A DNA stretch of 34,870 nucleotides from an uncultured Ruminococcus sp. (lineage in GTDB: Bacteria > Bacillota > Clostridia > Oscillospirales > Ruminococcaceae). Under the pieces are notes generated by a model that was given only the letters and a program-made list of their open reading frames with translations, searched no databases and had not been told where the DNA came from. Below, one piece after another: positions 8,239 to 16,866 of this stretch (the stretch's first letter is position 1; each line of letters starts with the position of its first letter). The stretch is taken from the NCBI GenBank assembly GCA_947178575.1, contig CAMWYX010000019.1, forward strand, positions 1 to 34,870. The letters are read 5' to 3'. Both the position numbers and the translations under genes were made by a program.

Positions 8239-8709
8239 ATGAAAGTTGAAAAAATTGACTTCGTGTGGGCTGTCATCTCATTTGTTATCGTGGGTATATC
8301 GTTCCATATGGGCTATCTTCTTTACGGTCTTCTCATAATCTATGCTCTTATGACCGTCCTTTTTATCTATCATATATTTACTGTAAAAAAACGGCTTTCC
8401 GGAACTTCCGCCGCATACGGTACTGTTACCGGATACCATACGAAAAAAGAACGATGTACATATTATTATCCCGTTGTGGAATACGAAACAGACGACGGCA
8501 GAAATATAAGTTCTGTGTATCTCTATCCCGATAAGGAAATGAAATACGAAATCGGCGACGAAAAAATGATATGCTATGACCCCGATGACCCCATTTTTTT
8601 CTACTTCGCCGACCGTGAAAATGAATTAACCGAAAATTATTACAGATATATCGTTTTCGGAAGCGTTTTCGCTGTAATCGTGGTTATACTTATATTCGCC
8701 CTGAAATGA
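8239..8709 (+). CDS. DUF3592-like membrane protein (second of two)
   Basis: 156 aa, ATG preceded by AGGAG. Hydrophobic segments lie at about 10-48 (probably two spans close together) and at about 134-153. The middle region carries GTVTGYHTKK, YYYPVVEYETDDGR and ICYDPDDPIFFYF. This is the DUF3592 pattern: a Pro-Val-Val-x-Tyr strand, then a Tyr-Asp-Pro-x-Asp-Pro turn. It has the same length and plan as the gene at 7651, but the two differ a lot in sequence, so any duplication is old. It sits between purM and purN and is probably co-transcribed with purN. Function unknown. Confidence 0.78.
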   Translation: MKVEKIDFVWAVISFVIVGISFHMGYLLYGLLIIYALMTVLFIYHIFTVKKRLSGTSAAYGTVTGYHTKKERCTYYYPVVEYETDDGRNISSVYLYPDKEMKYEIGDEKMICYDPDDPIFFYFADRENELTENYYRYIVFGSVFAVIVVILIFALK

Positions 8710-8737
8710 ATATGAAGCAAAAGGAGAATCAATAATA

Positions 8738-9364
8738 ATGAAAAATATCGTCGTTCTTGTTTCCGGCGGCGGAACAAATCTTCAGGCTCTTATCGATGCC
8801 GAAAAATCCGGCACTATCATCAACGGTAAAATTACCTGCGTTATATCCTCGAATCCGTCGGCGTATGCTCTCCAAAGAGCAGAAAACAACGGAATCCCTA
8901 CAAGAATAATTCCCAGAAAAGAATATCCCGACAGTAAATCCTACAGCCTCGCTGTCCTCGATGCTCTCAATGAAGAAAATGCCGATTTGGTTGTACTCGC
9001 CGGTTTTATGACTATTCTCGACCAGTGCGTGACAAGTCAATATGCTTACAGAATTATAAATGTTCACCCTGCTCTTATCCCCTCGTTCTGCGGTGAGGGT
9101 TTCTACGGTCTTAAAGTTCATCAGGCTGTACTCGATTACGGCGTAAAGATTTCAGGAGCTACAATACATTTTGTGAATGAAAAAGCCGACGCAGGTGCAA
9201 TAATATTACAGGGTGTTGTCAATGTCGAAAAAAATGATACTCCCGAAATTCTACAGCGACGTATTATGGAAAACGTCGAATGGAAATTACTTCCCGAAGC
9301 CGTATCGCTCTTCTGTCAGGACAGAATCGAAATCGTTGACGGAAAGGCTTACGTGACAGAATGA
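8738..9364 (+). CDS. purN: Phosphoribosylglycinamide formyltransferase PurN
   Basis: It transfers the formyl group of 10-formyl-tetrahydrofolate to GAR. The active-site set is visible: the phosphate-binding VSGGGTNLQAL (8-18), INVHPALIPSF (107-117) with catalytic N108 and H110, and EKADAGAII (148-156) with D151. GATIHFV precedes it as in the family. 208 aa is standard. AAAGGAG lies upstream of the ATG. It overlaps the following lipoprotein gene by four bases (ATGA). The enzyme is folate-dependent; no purT is present. Confidence 0.96.
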   Translation: MKNIVVLVSGGGTNLQALIDAEKSGTIINGKITCVISSNPSAYALQRAENNGIPTRIIPRKEYPDSKSYSLAVLDALNEENADLVVLAGFMTILDQCVTSQYAYRIINVHPALIPSFCGEGFYGLKVHQAVLDYGVKISGATIHFVNEKADAGAIILQGVVNVEKNDTPEILQRRIMENVEWKLLPEAVSLFCQDRIEIVDGKAYVTE

Positions 9365-9873
9365 AAAAATTATTTTCAGTTCTGATGATTTGTACGTCTG
9401 CACTTGTATCGTGCAATAATGCAGAAGTCGTTGAAGATTACGGCAAAATATCTGTATCGGAAAAAAGCTATGACATTGACGGCTGTACGTTTGATTATAA
9501 GCTTTATATTGGCTGTGAGAGGAATGACTTTGAGGGAGTTTTAAAAAAAGATAACGAGATTATATGCGAATACAGTGCATCGGGTTATGTGGGAAATTAT
9601 CCCGAAAAAGTCGTAAATCTTTTTGACGGTGTTTATTATGTAGAAAATCGTGAAGTTGAAAGTAAGGAGACCGTGTTCTATATTGCCAAGGACGGAACAA
9701 TTTACCCTGATTTTACACAAGTTGACGAGCAGATAAGACAAGGTCAGCTTGAATATATCTCCAATTTTTTACATGATAATATAACAGAGCAAGAAATTGC
9801 TGATATATTTGACAAGTGCGGATATGATGATACCTATATTCTTGAAATCTATAATTATTTTGAAAAGAACTAA
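9361..9873 (+). CDS. Putative lipoprotein, function unknown
   Basis: 170 aa. The ATG overlaps the purN stop (ATGA), so translation is coupled. A basic start, a short hydrophobic stretch and the lipobox LVSC (15-18) predict lipid attachment at C18 and an extracytoplasmic location. The mature part is acidic, with several Cys and Tyr residues and a helical C-terminal region. I recognise no domain. The codon style is more AT-rich than that of purN. Confidence 0.72.
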   Translation: MKKLFSVLMICTSALVSCNNAEVVEDYGKISVSEKSYDIDGCTFDYKLYIGCERNDFEGVLKKDNEIICEYSASGYVGNYPEKVVNLFDGVYYVENREVESKETVFYIAKDGTIYPDFTQVDEQIRQGQLEYISNFLHDNITEQEIADIFDKCGYDDTYILEIYNYFEKN

Positions 9874-10022
9874 TTTTATCATATTCTCGGCAGAATACTC
9901 CCATTTCTAAGCGAGTTTACGAGCATAGGTAGGTGAGAATTCACTCAACGATTATTCGCCGTGGCGTGAATATGACAAAATGCTTGATACTATTTAAACA
10001 AAACATAAAGGAGATTTTTATT

Positions 10023-10736
10023 ATGATTAAGCTTAATCTTGCTGATGAACTAAGTTCAAACGCATACCCTGGACGTGGTATTGTTATCGGTAAGTCTGAA
10101 TGCGGTAAGTTCGCTGTTACAGGCTATTTTATTATGGGCAGAAGCGAAAACAGCCGTAACCGCGTATTCGTTGAGGACGGCGACGGTATCCGCACTCAGG
10201 CTTTCGACCCCTCAAAACTCTCAGACCCGCATCTCATTATATACGCTCCGGTGAGAGTTCTCGGCAATAAACTCATCGTTACAAACGGTGACCAGACCGA
10301 TACTATTTATGAACTCATGGACAGACAGTTCACTTTTGAACAGTCTCTCCGTACCCGTGAGTTCGAGGACGATGCCCCTAACTATACACCTCGTATTTCC
10401 GGTATTCTCAGATTCGAGGAAAACGGATTCAACTATGCAATGTCTATCCTTAAATCCGCTAACGGAAATCCCGATTCGTGTCAGCGTTATACTTTCAGCT
10501 ACAGTAATCCTGTAGCCGGTGAAGGTCATTTCATTCATACGTATATGGGCGACGGCAATCCGCTCCCGAGTTTCGAGGGCGAACCGAAACTCGTAGGCAT
10601 TTCCGGAAATATCGACGAATTTACCGATATGCTCTGGAATAATCTCAATCAGGACAATAAAGTCTCCCTATTTGTCCGCTATGTAAATCTGGAGGACGGA
10701 ACAGTTGAAACACGAATCATTAACAAAAATCAGTAA
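10023..10736 (+). CDS. purO: PurO-type IMP cyclohydrolase
   Basis: It closes the second purine ring, FAICAR to IMP. The 237-aa protein resembles the archaeal-type (PurO) cyclohydrolase family: YPGRGIVIGK near the N-terminus, AVTGYFIMGRSENSRNR, DPSKLSDPHLIIY, and late TPRISGILRF and AGEGHFIHTYMGDG segments. The ATG at 10023 is chosen because AAAGGAG lies eight to ten bases before it; earlier in-frame codons look noncoding. It fits the neighbourhood: the PurH encoded at 12088 lacks its own cyclohydrolase domain, so this protein supplies that step. It overlaps the next gene by 32 bases. Confidence 0.9.
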   Translation: MIKLNLADELSSNAYPGRGIVIGKSECGKFAVTGYFIMGRSENSRNRVFVEDGDGIRTQAFDPSKLSDPHLIIYAPVRVLGNKLIVTNGDQTDTIYELMDRQFTFEQSLRTREFEDDAPNYTPRISGILRFEENGFNYAMSILKSANGNPDSCQRYTFSYSNPVAGEGHFIHTYMGDGNPLPSFEGEPKLVGISGNIDEFTDMLWNNLNQDNKVSLFVRYVNLEDGTVETRIINKNQ

Positions 10737-11610
10737 TCTTAAAAAAATATTTATCGCCTCTTTATGCATTCTCAGCCTTTCGTCATGCGGTGAAAAAAGT
10801 TCCGAACCGGATAATAATATTTCATCTGAAAACACCGTTTCAGACGAAAATCAGGAATCCGAAATTCCGGATTCATCAGACGAGGAATCGCCCGATGAAT
10901 CCGAGGAATATTCAGATACAGATAATATTTCAGATAACGGCGATTTGAATGAAATCCCTGAAAATGCCGTTCTTAAAAAAGACCGATATATAATATCAAA
11001 CGGCGAAAAAGAACTGCAAAGTACAGAATATCTCGATGAATCCGGAAACCCTGTCAGAATGCTCTCCAACGACGGAAGCAGTACCGTTGTAACTCAGTAT
11101 CAAAATGAATACGATGAAAACGGCAATCTTCTGTCTGCAAAAACCGCTCCGTATCAGGGGTTTGAAAGTCTTGTAACTTATGAATATAACGATGACGGTA
11201 CTGTAAAAACAATCACACACTCAGAAAGCAGTGCCGGTGTTTCGGAATCTTATAGCTATATGGAAACCTATAGCTATAACGATTACGGCGATAAAATAAG
11301 TATGGTAACTTCTCTCCCCGACGGCGGTGATGTCTATGGCTCTATATTCTTTGAATACGAATATGATGAGAATAACAGACCTGTAACCGAAATCCATAAA
11401 GATGAAAACGGTTTCGTCTATACCACTATATACAGAACCTATGACGAAAACGGCAACGTCCTTACGGAAAAAAGTACCTACGGCGAAAATACCGACGGTT
11501 CTACTAAAGTATTCGCATATGATGACCAGAACCGCCTCATCTCTTCCCATGATGTCTCTCCCGACGGCACAGAAATGTTATTCATTGAATATGAATATGA
11601 AGAATTATGA
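10705..11610 (+). CDS. Lipoprotein with YD/RHS-like repeats
   Basis: 301 aa. The start is a TTG inside purO, nine bases after GGAGG; there is no ATG in frame before the signal peptide. The hydrophobic stretch 14-27 ends in the lipobox LSSC with C28. A strongly acidic, Ser-rich linker (about 31-90) follows. From about residue 105 the protein is built of repeats of the form YDENGNL..., YNDDGTV..., YNDYGDK..., YDENNRP... and YDQNRLI..., which is the YD/RHS repeat pattern. It should sit on the outer face of the membrane, the acidic linker spacing the repeats from the lipid anchor. The binding target is unknown. Confidence 0.8.
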   Translation: MKHESLTKISNLKKIFIASLCILSLSSCGEKSSEPDNNISSENTVSDENQESEIPDSSDEESPDESEEYSDTDNISDNGDLNEIPENAVLKKDRYIISNGEKELQSTEYLDESGNPVRMLSNDGSSTVVTQYQNEYDENGNLLSAKTAPYQGFESLVTYEYNDDGTVKTITHSESSAGVSESYSYMETYSYNDYGDKISMVTSLPDGGDVYGSIFFEYEYDENNRPVTEIHKDENGFVYTTIYRTYDENGNVLTEKSTYGENTDGSTKVFAYDDQNRLISSHDVSPDGTEMLFIEYEYEEL

Positions 11611-12071
11611 TTGTTTCTTTTGATTTGGACGAAACATTATTTGTAAATCCTGAAAAAGTTCCGACTGAAAAAACGCTGAATTTTCCGTTTTGCAGAATTT
11701 ACAGGGACAGACTAAGAGCAGGTACGGTTGAACTTCTGAAATGGATAAATAAATCCGATATACAGCTTTGGGTTTACACTACTTCATATCGTTCTGAAAA
11801 GTATATACGTAATATTTTCAGGCACTACAGAATCAGAATTGATTATATAATAAACGGCAAGCGTCATGCAGAAGAGGTACAGAGCATAAAGAAAGAAATT
11901 ATGCCGTCAAAATATCCTGCAAAGTATCATATTGATTTGCACGTTGATGATGAAATTTCCGTCTATCAGAACGGTATTGCACATGGGTTCAGAGTGTATC
12001 TTCTGAAAGAAAACGATTCTGAATGGGTCGATAAATTAAAAGCGGAAATTAATCGCATTAAAAATAATTAA
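11607..12071 (+). CDS. Small HAD-superfamily phosphatase-like protein
   Basis: 154 aa, no cap domain. HAD motif I is FDLDETL (5-11) with D6 as nucleophile and D8 as acid/base. Motif II is YTTS (57-60). Lys residues at 95-96 or 102 could be motif III, and motif IV is VDDE (113-116). The set is consistent with an active phosphohydrolase, but the substrate cannot be read. The ATG overlaps the preceding TGA. It lies directly before purH; a role in nucleotide metabolism is possible, but mixed genes fill this whole cluster, so position is weak evidence. Confidence 0.82.
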   Translation: MIVSFDLDETLFVNPEKVPTEKTLNFPFCRIYRDRLRAGTVELLKWINKSDIQLWVYTTSYRSEKYIRNIFRHYRIRIDYIINGKRHAEEVQSIKKEIMPSKYPAKYHIDLHVDDEISVYQNGIAHGFRVYLLKENDSEWVDKLKAEINRIKNN

Positions 12072-12087
12072 AAGGAGGACATTTATT

Positions 12088-13269
12088 ATGTCAAATGAAA
12101 TGCAGTTGAAATACGGTTGCAACCCCAATCAGAAACCCTCAAAGGTTTATATGGCTGACGGCTCAGAGCTTCCTATAGAAGTTCTCTGCGGTAAACCCGG
12201 CTATATCAATCTCCTCGATGCTCTCAACGGCTGGCAACTCGTTAAAGAACTCAAAGCCGCTACAGGCGTTTGTGCAGCTACTTCTTTCAAACACGTTTCC
12301 CCTGCCGGTGCTGCTATCGGCAGACCGCTTTCAGATAATCTTAAAAAAATCTACTGGGTCGATGACCTCGGCGAACTCTCTCCTCTCGCTTCCGCTTACG
12401 CAAGAGCAAGAGGCGCAGACAGAATGTCTTCTTACGGCGATTTTATCGCTCTCTCCGATAAGGTCGATGTCTGCACCGCCAGAATGATTCAGCGTGAAGT
12501 CTCAGACGGCGTTATCGCTCCCGATTACGATGACGAAGCTCTGGAAATCCTCAAATCAAAAAGAAAAGGAACTTATTGTATTCTCAAAATAGACGAAAAT
12601 TACAAACCTGCTCCTGTCGAAACAAAACAGGTTTACGGCGTTTCCTTTGAACAGGGCAGAAATGAACTCAATATCAACCGTGAACTCCTTTCAAATGTCG
12701 TAACAGAAAATAAAAATATCCCCGATGATAAACTCGACGACCTCATGATTTCCCTTATCACACTTAAATATACACAGTCAAATTCCGTGTGCTATGTCAA
12801 GGACGGTCAGGCTATCGGTATCGGAGCAGGTCAGCAGTCAAGAATCCACTGCACCCGTCTCGCCGGTCAGAAAGCCGATAACTGGTGGCTCAGACAGTCT
12901 CCGCAGGTTATGGGTCTCGATTTTATCGACGGTATCCGCCGTGCCGACCGTGATAACGCTATCGACGTATACATGGGCGACGAATACGAGGACGTTCTCC
13001 GTGACGGCGAATGGCAGAAAATTTTCAAGACAAAACCTCCTGTATTCACGGTCGAGGAAAAGAAAGCATGGCTCGCAAAAAATACAGGCGTTTGCCTCGG
13101 TTCTGATGCGTTTTTCCCGTTCGGCGACAATATCGAACGTGCCAAGAAATCCGGCGTTGAATATATCGCCGAACCCGGCGGTTCTATCCGTGATGATAAC
13201 GTAATCGAAACCTGCAACAAATACAATATCGCTATGGCGTTCACAGGTATCAGACTTTTCCACCACTGA
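12088..13269 (+). CDS. purH: AICAR formyltransferase (PurH transformylase domain only)
   Basis: It formylates AICAR to FAICAR with 10-formyl-tetrahydrofolate. At 393 aa it matches only the C-terminal part of bifunctional PurH (usually over 500 aa); the N-terminal cyclohydrolase domain is absent. The protein begins at the usual domain start, QLKYGCNPNQKP (6-17), and has SFKHVSPAGAA (66-76) with the catalytic Lys-His pair K68-H69. Further family segments are LKYTQSNSVCYVKDGQAIGIGAGQQSR and the C-terminal SDAFFPFGDNIERA. It ends in HH. AAGGAGG precedes the ATG. The missing activity is supplied by the PurO-type gene at 10023. Confidence 0.95.
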   Translation: MSNEMQLKYGCNPNQKPSKVYMADGSELPIEVLCGKPGYINLLDALNGWQLVKELKAATGVCAATSFKHVSPAGAAIGRPLSDNLKKIYWVDDLGELSPLASAYARARGADRMSSYGDFIALSDKVDVCTARMIQREVSDGVIAPDYDDEALEILKSKRKGTYCILKIDENYKPAPVETKQVYGVSFEQGRNELNINRELLSNVVTENKNIPDDKLDDLMISLITLKYTQSNSVCYVKDGQAIGIGAGQQSRIHCTRLAGQKADNWWLRQSPQVMGLDFIDGIRRADRDNAIDVYMGDEYEDVLRDGEWQKIFKTKPPVFTVEEKKAWLAKNTGVCLGSDAFFPFGDNIERAKKSGVEYIAEPGGSIRDDNVIETCNKYNIAMAFTGIRLFHH

Positions 13270-13316
13270 TTTCTGAAAAGTTGAAATATAGGGATTATTA
13301 AGGGGAGTTTTTCACT

Positions 13317-13793
13317 ATGGAACGCAATAAATCATTACGGATAATGAATATCACAGCAGCCGTGCTTTTCGGATTGACTGCATTGCTGTATATTTATATA
13401 TCTCTTTTCCCAAACGGGATTATTAAACTCTTTACCGGAATGTCAGATGTTAATCTTTCTAAAGAAACTGTTATGTATATGCTTTCAGGCACTATAAAGC
13501 CGATTGCTTTCACTGCAATCGGAATATCCGGCTTTACAAGAAAAAATATGTCGTTCAGATGGGGAATGATTACTGCTGTCGGAAGCGGTATTCTGTGGCT
13601 GTTTCCGCCTGCAGTCGTAAAAATGTATATTACTTCTGTTTTTGCACGCTTATCCGATATTGAACAGTTTTCATATATAAATACTTTAAACAGTGCTGTT
13701 TCTGTTTTCGGCTTTATGAGCAGTATCGGAATACTTCTGATTTTCGGTTCGGCTGTTGCCGAGGCTTATGCAGTAAAAATACTTAAAAGCTGA
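13317..13793 (+). CDS. Membrane protein, four predicted spans, unknown function
   Basis: 158 aa, ATG preceded by AAGGGGAG. Hydrophobic segments lie at about 9-28, 48-72, 79-103 and 125-150, with a short basic N-terminus and a C-terminal Lys tail. I recognise no family. It sits 47 bases after purH on the same strand. Confidence 0.72.
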   Translation: MERNKSLRIMNITAAVLFGLTALLYIYISLFPNGIIKLFTGMSDVNLSKETVMYMLSGTIKPIAFTAIGISGFTRKNMSFRWGMITAVGSGILWLFPPAVVKMYITSVFARLSDIEQFSYINTLNSAVSVFGFMSSIGILLIFGSAVAEAYAVKILKS

Positions 13794-13801
13794 TAAGCCG
13801 A

Positions 13802-13964
13802 ATTGCAATAAATACTTATAGCTGTATTTTGCTGACAGCCTGTGGTGATAGTGAGTTTGAATAATAATGATTATCGGCTTGACTGTTTTAGCTTTTCAGT
13901 TCCTGAACCAATTTTTCAGGGTGAACACAGCAAATATGAAAAACAAATAAAATATTTAAAATGA
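13802..13964 (+). pseudogene. Possible remnant of a small lipoprotein gene
   Basis: One plus-strand frame from about 13802 encodes a hydrophobic stretch ending in a lipobox-like LLTACGDSE and stops at 13862. After a shift of one base, the overlapping frame continues protein-like from about 13854 to a TGA at 13962 (it contains SVPEPIFQGEHSKYEKQ). There is no ATG start and no ribosome binding site. I read this as a decayed lipoprotein gene that lost its 5' end and picked up a frameshift. Chance is a real alternative. Confidence 0.3.
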
Positions 13965-13999
13965 AATGACTTCTATGAAAAACATAAGGGTATAAAAAA

Positions 14000-14611
14000 A
14001 TGAATTTATTGATACAAAAAATAGCAAGTAGCATTTTACAAATTTTATTATTTGCATTGATTCCATTTATATGGTGGTGTATAACGGCAAGGAGAAAAAT
14101 CAACTTTTTTAAATGGATTGGCTTAAAGCAGATTTCTTCTTCAAAGGAAAATAAAGCAGCACTTTGGATTGTTGGAACGTCAGTTATCTTCTTATCTGTG
14201 TCCATTTTCATGCTCTATACTATAAGAAATATCAAAACAGCAACTTCTGAGTTTTCCGGTTTAGGAATTAAAGCATTACCCGCAATTCTAGTTTATGCGA
14301 TTTTTAATACTTCACTTCCGGAAGAAATCCTCTTCAGAGGATTTTTATTGAAAAGACTTTCTAATCAATTTGGATTCCCAACAGGAAATATAGTTCAAAG
14401 TATTTTATTTGGCTTACTGCATGGTTATATGTTTTTTACGTTGACAGGCGTACTTAAAGCAAGCCTCATTATTGTATTTACAGGAGCAATTGCATGGTGT
14501 ATCGGATATGTGAATGAAAAGAAAGCACAAGGCTCTATCCTGGCCGGTTGGTGTATACACGCAGTTGCGAACATATTTTCCGGATTGTGTTCAGCATTCC
14601 TGTTGTTTTAG
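14000..14611 (+). CDS. CPBP-family intramembrane metalloprotease (CAAX-protease-like)
   Basis: 203 aa with about five or six membrane spans. The three ABI/CPBP motifs are present: EEILFRG (108-114, E108, E109 and R113), FGLLH (137-141, H141) and HAVAN (187-191, H187 and N191). These form the metal-independent glutamate-protease-type active site of this family. In bacteria such proteins act in bacteriocin immunity, peptide processing or envelope stress; which applies here is unknown. The ribosome binding site is weak (AAGGG), and base use is visibly more AT-rich than in neighbouring purH and purD. Beside a possible pseudogene, this suggests a later insertion into the purine cluster. Confidence 0.87.
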   Translation: MNLLIQKIASSILQILLFALIPFIWWCITARRKINFFKWIGLKQISSSKENKAALWIVGTSVIFLSVSIFMLYTIRNIKTATSEFSGLGIKALPAILVYAIFNTSLPEEILFRGFLLKRLSNQFGFPTGNIVQSILFGLLHGYMFFTLTGVLKASLIIVFTGAIAWCIGYVNEKKAQGSILAGWCIHAVANIFSGLCSAFLLF

Positions 14612-14691
14612 CAATTTGTTCAAATTTTCCGCATCAATACTTTTCTCAAACGGTAGATAAAATAAATATGAAGTAATTCGGAGGAATTAGT

Positions 14692-15981
14692 ATGAAAAAT
14701 ATTTTAGTTGTCGGCGGTGGAGGTCGTGAACACGCTATTATTATGAAACTCGCCGAAAGCAAACACGTCAATAAAATCTATTGTACTCCCGGAAACGGCG
14801 GTATATCCAAATATGCCGAATGTTTCAACGTTTCCGCAACAGATATTGACGGCGTTGTGGAACTCGCAAAAAAACTCAATCCCGATATGGTCGTTGTCGC
14901 TCCAGATGACCCGCTTGTGTTGGGTATGGTCGATAAATTACAAGCTGAGGGCTTCATGACTTTCGGTCCTAAAGCCAATGCCGCTATAATCGAGGGTTCA
15001 AAAGTCTTTTCAAAAGAACTTATGAAAAAATATAATATCCCTACCGCTTTCTACGAGGTTTTCACCGAAAGCGATAAGGCTATCGCTTATCTCAGACAAC
15101 AGAATACATATCCGGCTGTAATCAAAGCCGACGGTCTCGCCCTCGGAAAAGGCGTAATAATCGCTCAGAATGAGGACGAAGCCGTTCAGGCTGTTCATGA
15201 TATGATTGACGAACTCAAATTCGGTAAAAGCTCTGCAAGAATCGTCATCGAGGAATTTCTTACAGGTCCGGAAGTCTCTGTTTTAAGTTTCACCGACGGT
15301 AAAACCATTGTTCCTATGCTCTCGTCTATGGACCATAAACGTGCCCTTGACGGCGACATGGGTCTCAATACCGGCGGTATGGGTACAATCTCACCCAATC
15401 CGTACTATACAGACGAAATCGCCAAGGAATGTATGGAAAAAATATTCCTGCCTACTGTCAACGCTATGAACGCTGAAGGTCGTACTTTCGAGGGCTGTCT
15501 CTATTTCGGTCTCATGCTTACTCCAAAGGGGGCTAAGGTAATTGAATATAACTGCCGTTTCGGTGACCCCGAAACTCAGGTTGTTCTCCCTATGCTCGAT
15601 GCCGATTTGTATGAAATATTTGAGGCTATCTATAATCACGAACTCGATAAAGTCAATATAAAATGGTCTGACGGTTCATGTGCCTGCGTTGTTATGGCAA
15701 GCGGAGGTTATCCCGAAAGCTATCCCAAGGGCATTGAAATGAACGGTATGGACGAAAAAGGTCAGATTGAAAACTGCTTCGTTTATCATGCCGGTACTAA
15801 ACTCGATGATAACGGCAATTTCCTTACTAACGGCGGTCGTGTAATCGGTGTTACCGCAAAGGGCGAAAATCTTCAGTCTGCCCTTGATACCGCTTATGCC
15901 GGTGTTCAGAAAATCAGCTTTGAAAATGCTCACTACAGAAAAGATATTGGTCAGCGTGCTCTGAAAGCTCTTGATAAATAA
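14692..15981 (+). CDS. purD: Phosphoribosylamine-glycine ligase (GAR synthetase) PurD
   Basis: ATP-grasp enzyme joining phosphoribosylamine and glycine, the step right after PurF. The N-terminal VVGGGGREHAI (5-15) and CTPGNGGI are family signatures. The ATP-grasp core shows KADGLALGKGVI, EEFLTGPEVSVLSF, DHKRALDGDMGLNTGGMG and YNCRFGDPETQ. 429 aa is normal. GGAGG precedes the ATG. It is the last gene of the purine cluster in this window. If PurF here cannot hydrolyse glutamine, this enzyme depends on PRA made from ammonia. Confidence 0.96.
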   Translation: MKNILVVGGGGREHAIIMKLAESKHVNKIYCTPGNGGISKYAECFNVSATDIDGVVELAKKLNPDMVVVAPDDPLVLGMVDKLQAEGFMTFGPKANAAIIEGSKVFSKELMKKYNIPTAFYEVFTESDKAIAYLRQQNTYPAVIKADGLALGKGVIIAQNEDEAVQAVHDMIDELKFGKSSARIVIEEFLTGPEVSVLSFTDGKTIVPMLSSMDHKRALDGDMGLNTGGMGTISPNPYYTDEIAKECMEKIFLPTVNAMNAEGRTFEGCLYFGLMLTPKGAKVIEYNCRFGDPETQVVLPMLDADLYEIFEAIYNHELDKVNIKWSDGSCACVVMASGGYPESYPKGIEMNGMDEKGQIENCFVYHAGTKLDDNGNFLTNGGRVIGVTAKGENLQSALDTAYAGVQKISFENAHYRKDIGQRALKALDK

Positions 15982-16027
15982 AAGAATTTCATGTTAAATA
16001 TATGAATTATAATTAAGGAGAAAAATC

Positions 16028-16666
16028 ATGCACGAAAAACTGACTAAAGGCATATTTTTCGGACTTGTCGGCAATATCCTCTTTATTGCTTTCGGTCTCC
16101 TCTGCCTCCTGTATTACTATACTTACGAATACGGCAGTATTTTCACAAGAATTATGGAGGTACTCGCTTATTCCACGGAAATAATGGGTTTCGGTCTGCT
16201 GGCATATGCCGATTATCTTCTCATAACAAGCATACGCCTCCGCAGACTGCTGAAAGTCAGTTTTTCGGCATATATCCTGCTCGAAGCTGTTATGATGATT
16301 CTCGAACTCAATGCCTATAAAATCGAGTTCTATAAGCCCTATTCTCTTCCCCTTGCTATAATTCATGCCGTTATATCTGCGGCGGCGTGCTTTGCGTTTC
16401 TTCAGCTCGACCCCCACAATGTCAAGTGGGAATTTGCTGTCGGCTCTTGTATAACTCTTATACTCGCCGGTATGCTCGGCAATATCCTCGGTATACGTAT
16501 TTATTTCAGCATCATTCTGAGTGCGCTCGGATTTACCGTTCTTTTCGGTACTCTTAAATTCTTCCATGACCGCCAGCAAATCGAAATCGACTGCTACGGA
16601 GACAGAGCCGTTGAACGTGTCTTCAACAGCAGTACTCTTTTCAGTGAAGATGAATCCGAAAAATAA
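16028..16666 (+). CDS. Multi-span membrane protein, unknown function
   Basis: 212 aa, ATG preceded by AAGGAG. About six hydrophobic segments lie at roughly 9-30, 37-62, 72-92, 104-126, 135-152 and 156-172, followed by a soluble acidic tail of about 40 residues. I recognise no family. It is 46 bases after purD with no promoter seen between them, and a strong terminator follows, so it is probably the last gene of the purine transcript. Confidence 0.75.
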   Translation: MHEKLTKGIFFGLVGNILFIAFGLLCLLYYYTYEYGSIFTRIMEVLAYSTEIMGFGLLAYADYLLITSIRLRRLLKVSFSAYILLEAVMMILELNAYKIEFYKPYSLPLAIIHAVISAAACFAFLQLDPHNVKWEFAVGSCITLILAGMLGNILGIRIYFSIILSALGFTVLFGTLKFFHDRQQIEIDCYGDRAVERVFNSSTLFSEDESEK

Positions 16667-16671
16667 ATTTC

Positions 16672-16709
16672 AAAATCCGCTTGTTATATCAATGACAGGC
16701 GGATTTTTT
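16672..16709 (+). terminator. Rho-independent terminator closing the purine block
   Basis: A 13-bp stem (16672-16684 with 16695-16707, one G:T pair) has a 10-base loop, and the descending arm ends in TTTTTT. It lies six bases after the membrane-protein stop. Confidence 0.88.
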
Positions 16710-16866
16710 GTATCTTTTCACCAAAAAATCTTGTCCTGATTTGTGCAATCCTCTGAAAATAAAATCTTTTTTTCAATATTCAACATTTTTTTATTTCAAA
16801 TATGCCCTGTCCGACCCCCTTATGAGAGATGATTTTTAAATCATTTCTTGAAAGGAGGTTTTTTCA

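Noticed and set aside
9874-10022. Extra N-terminal coding sequence for purO
   Set aside because: The frame is open from 9933, but the codons look noncoding and the clear ribosome binding site is just before 10023.
16710-16866. Attachment site or integrase remnant next to the phage cassette
   Set aside because: I saw no tRNA gene, no direct repeat matching the far end and no recombinase fragment.
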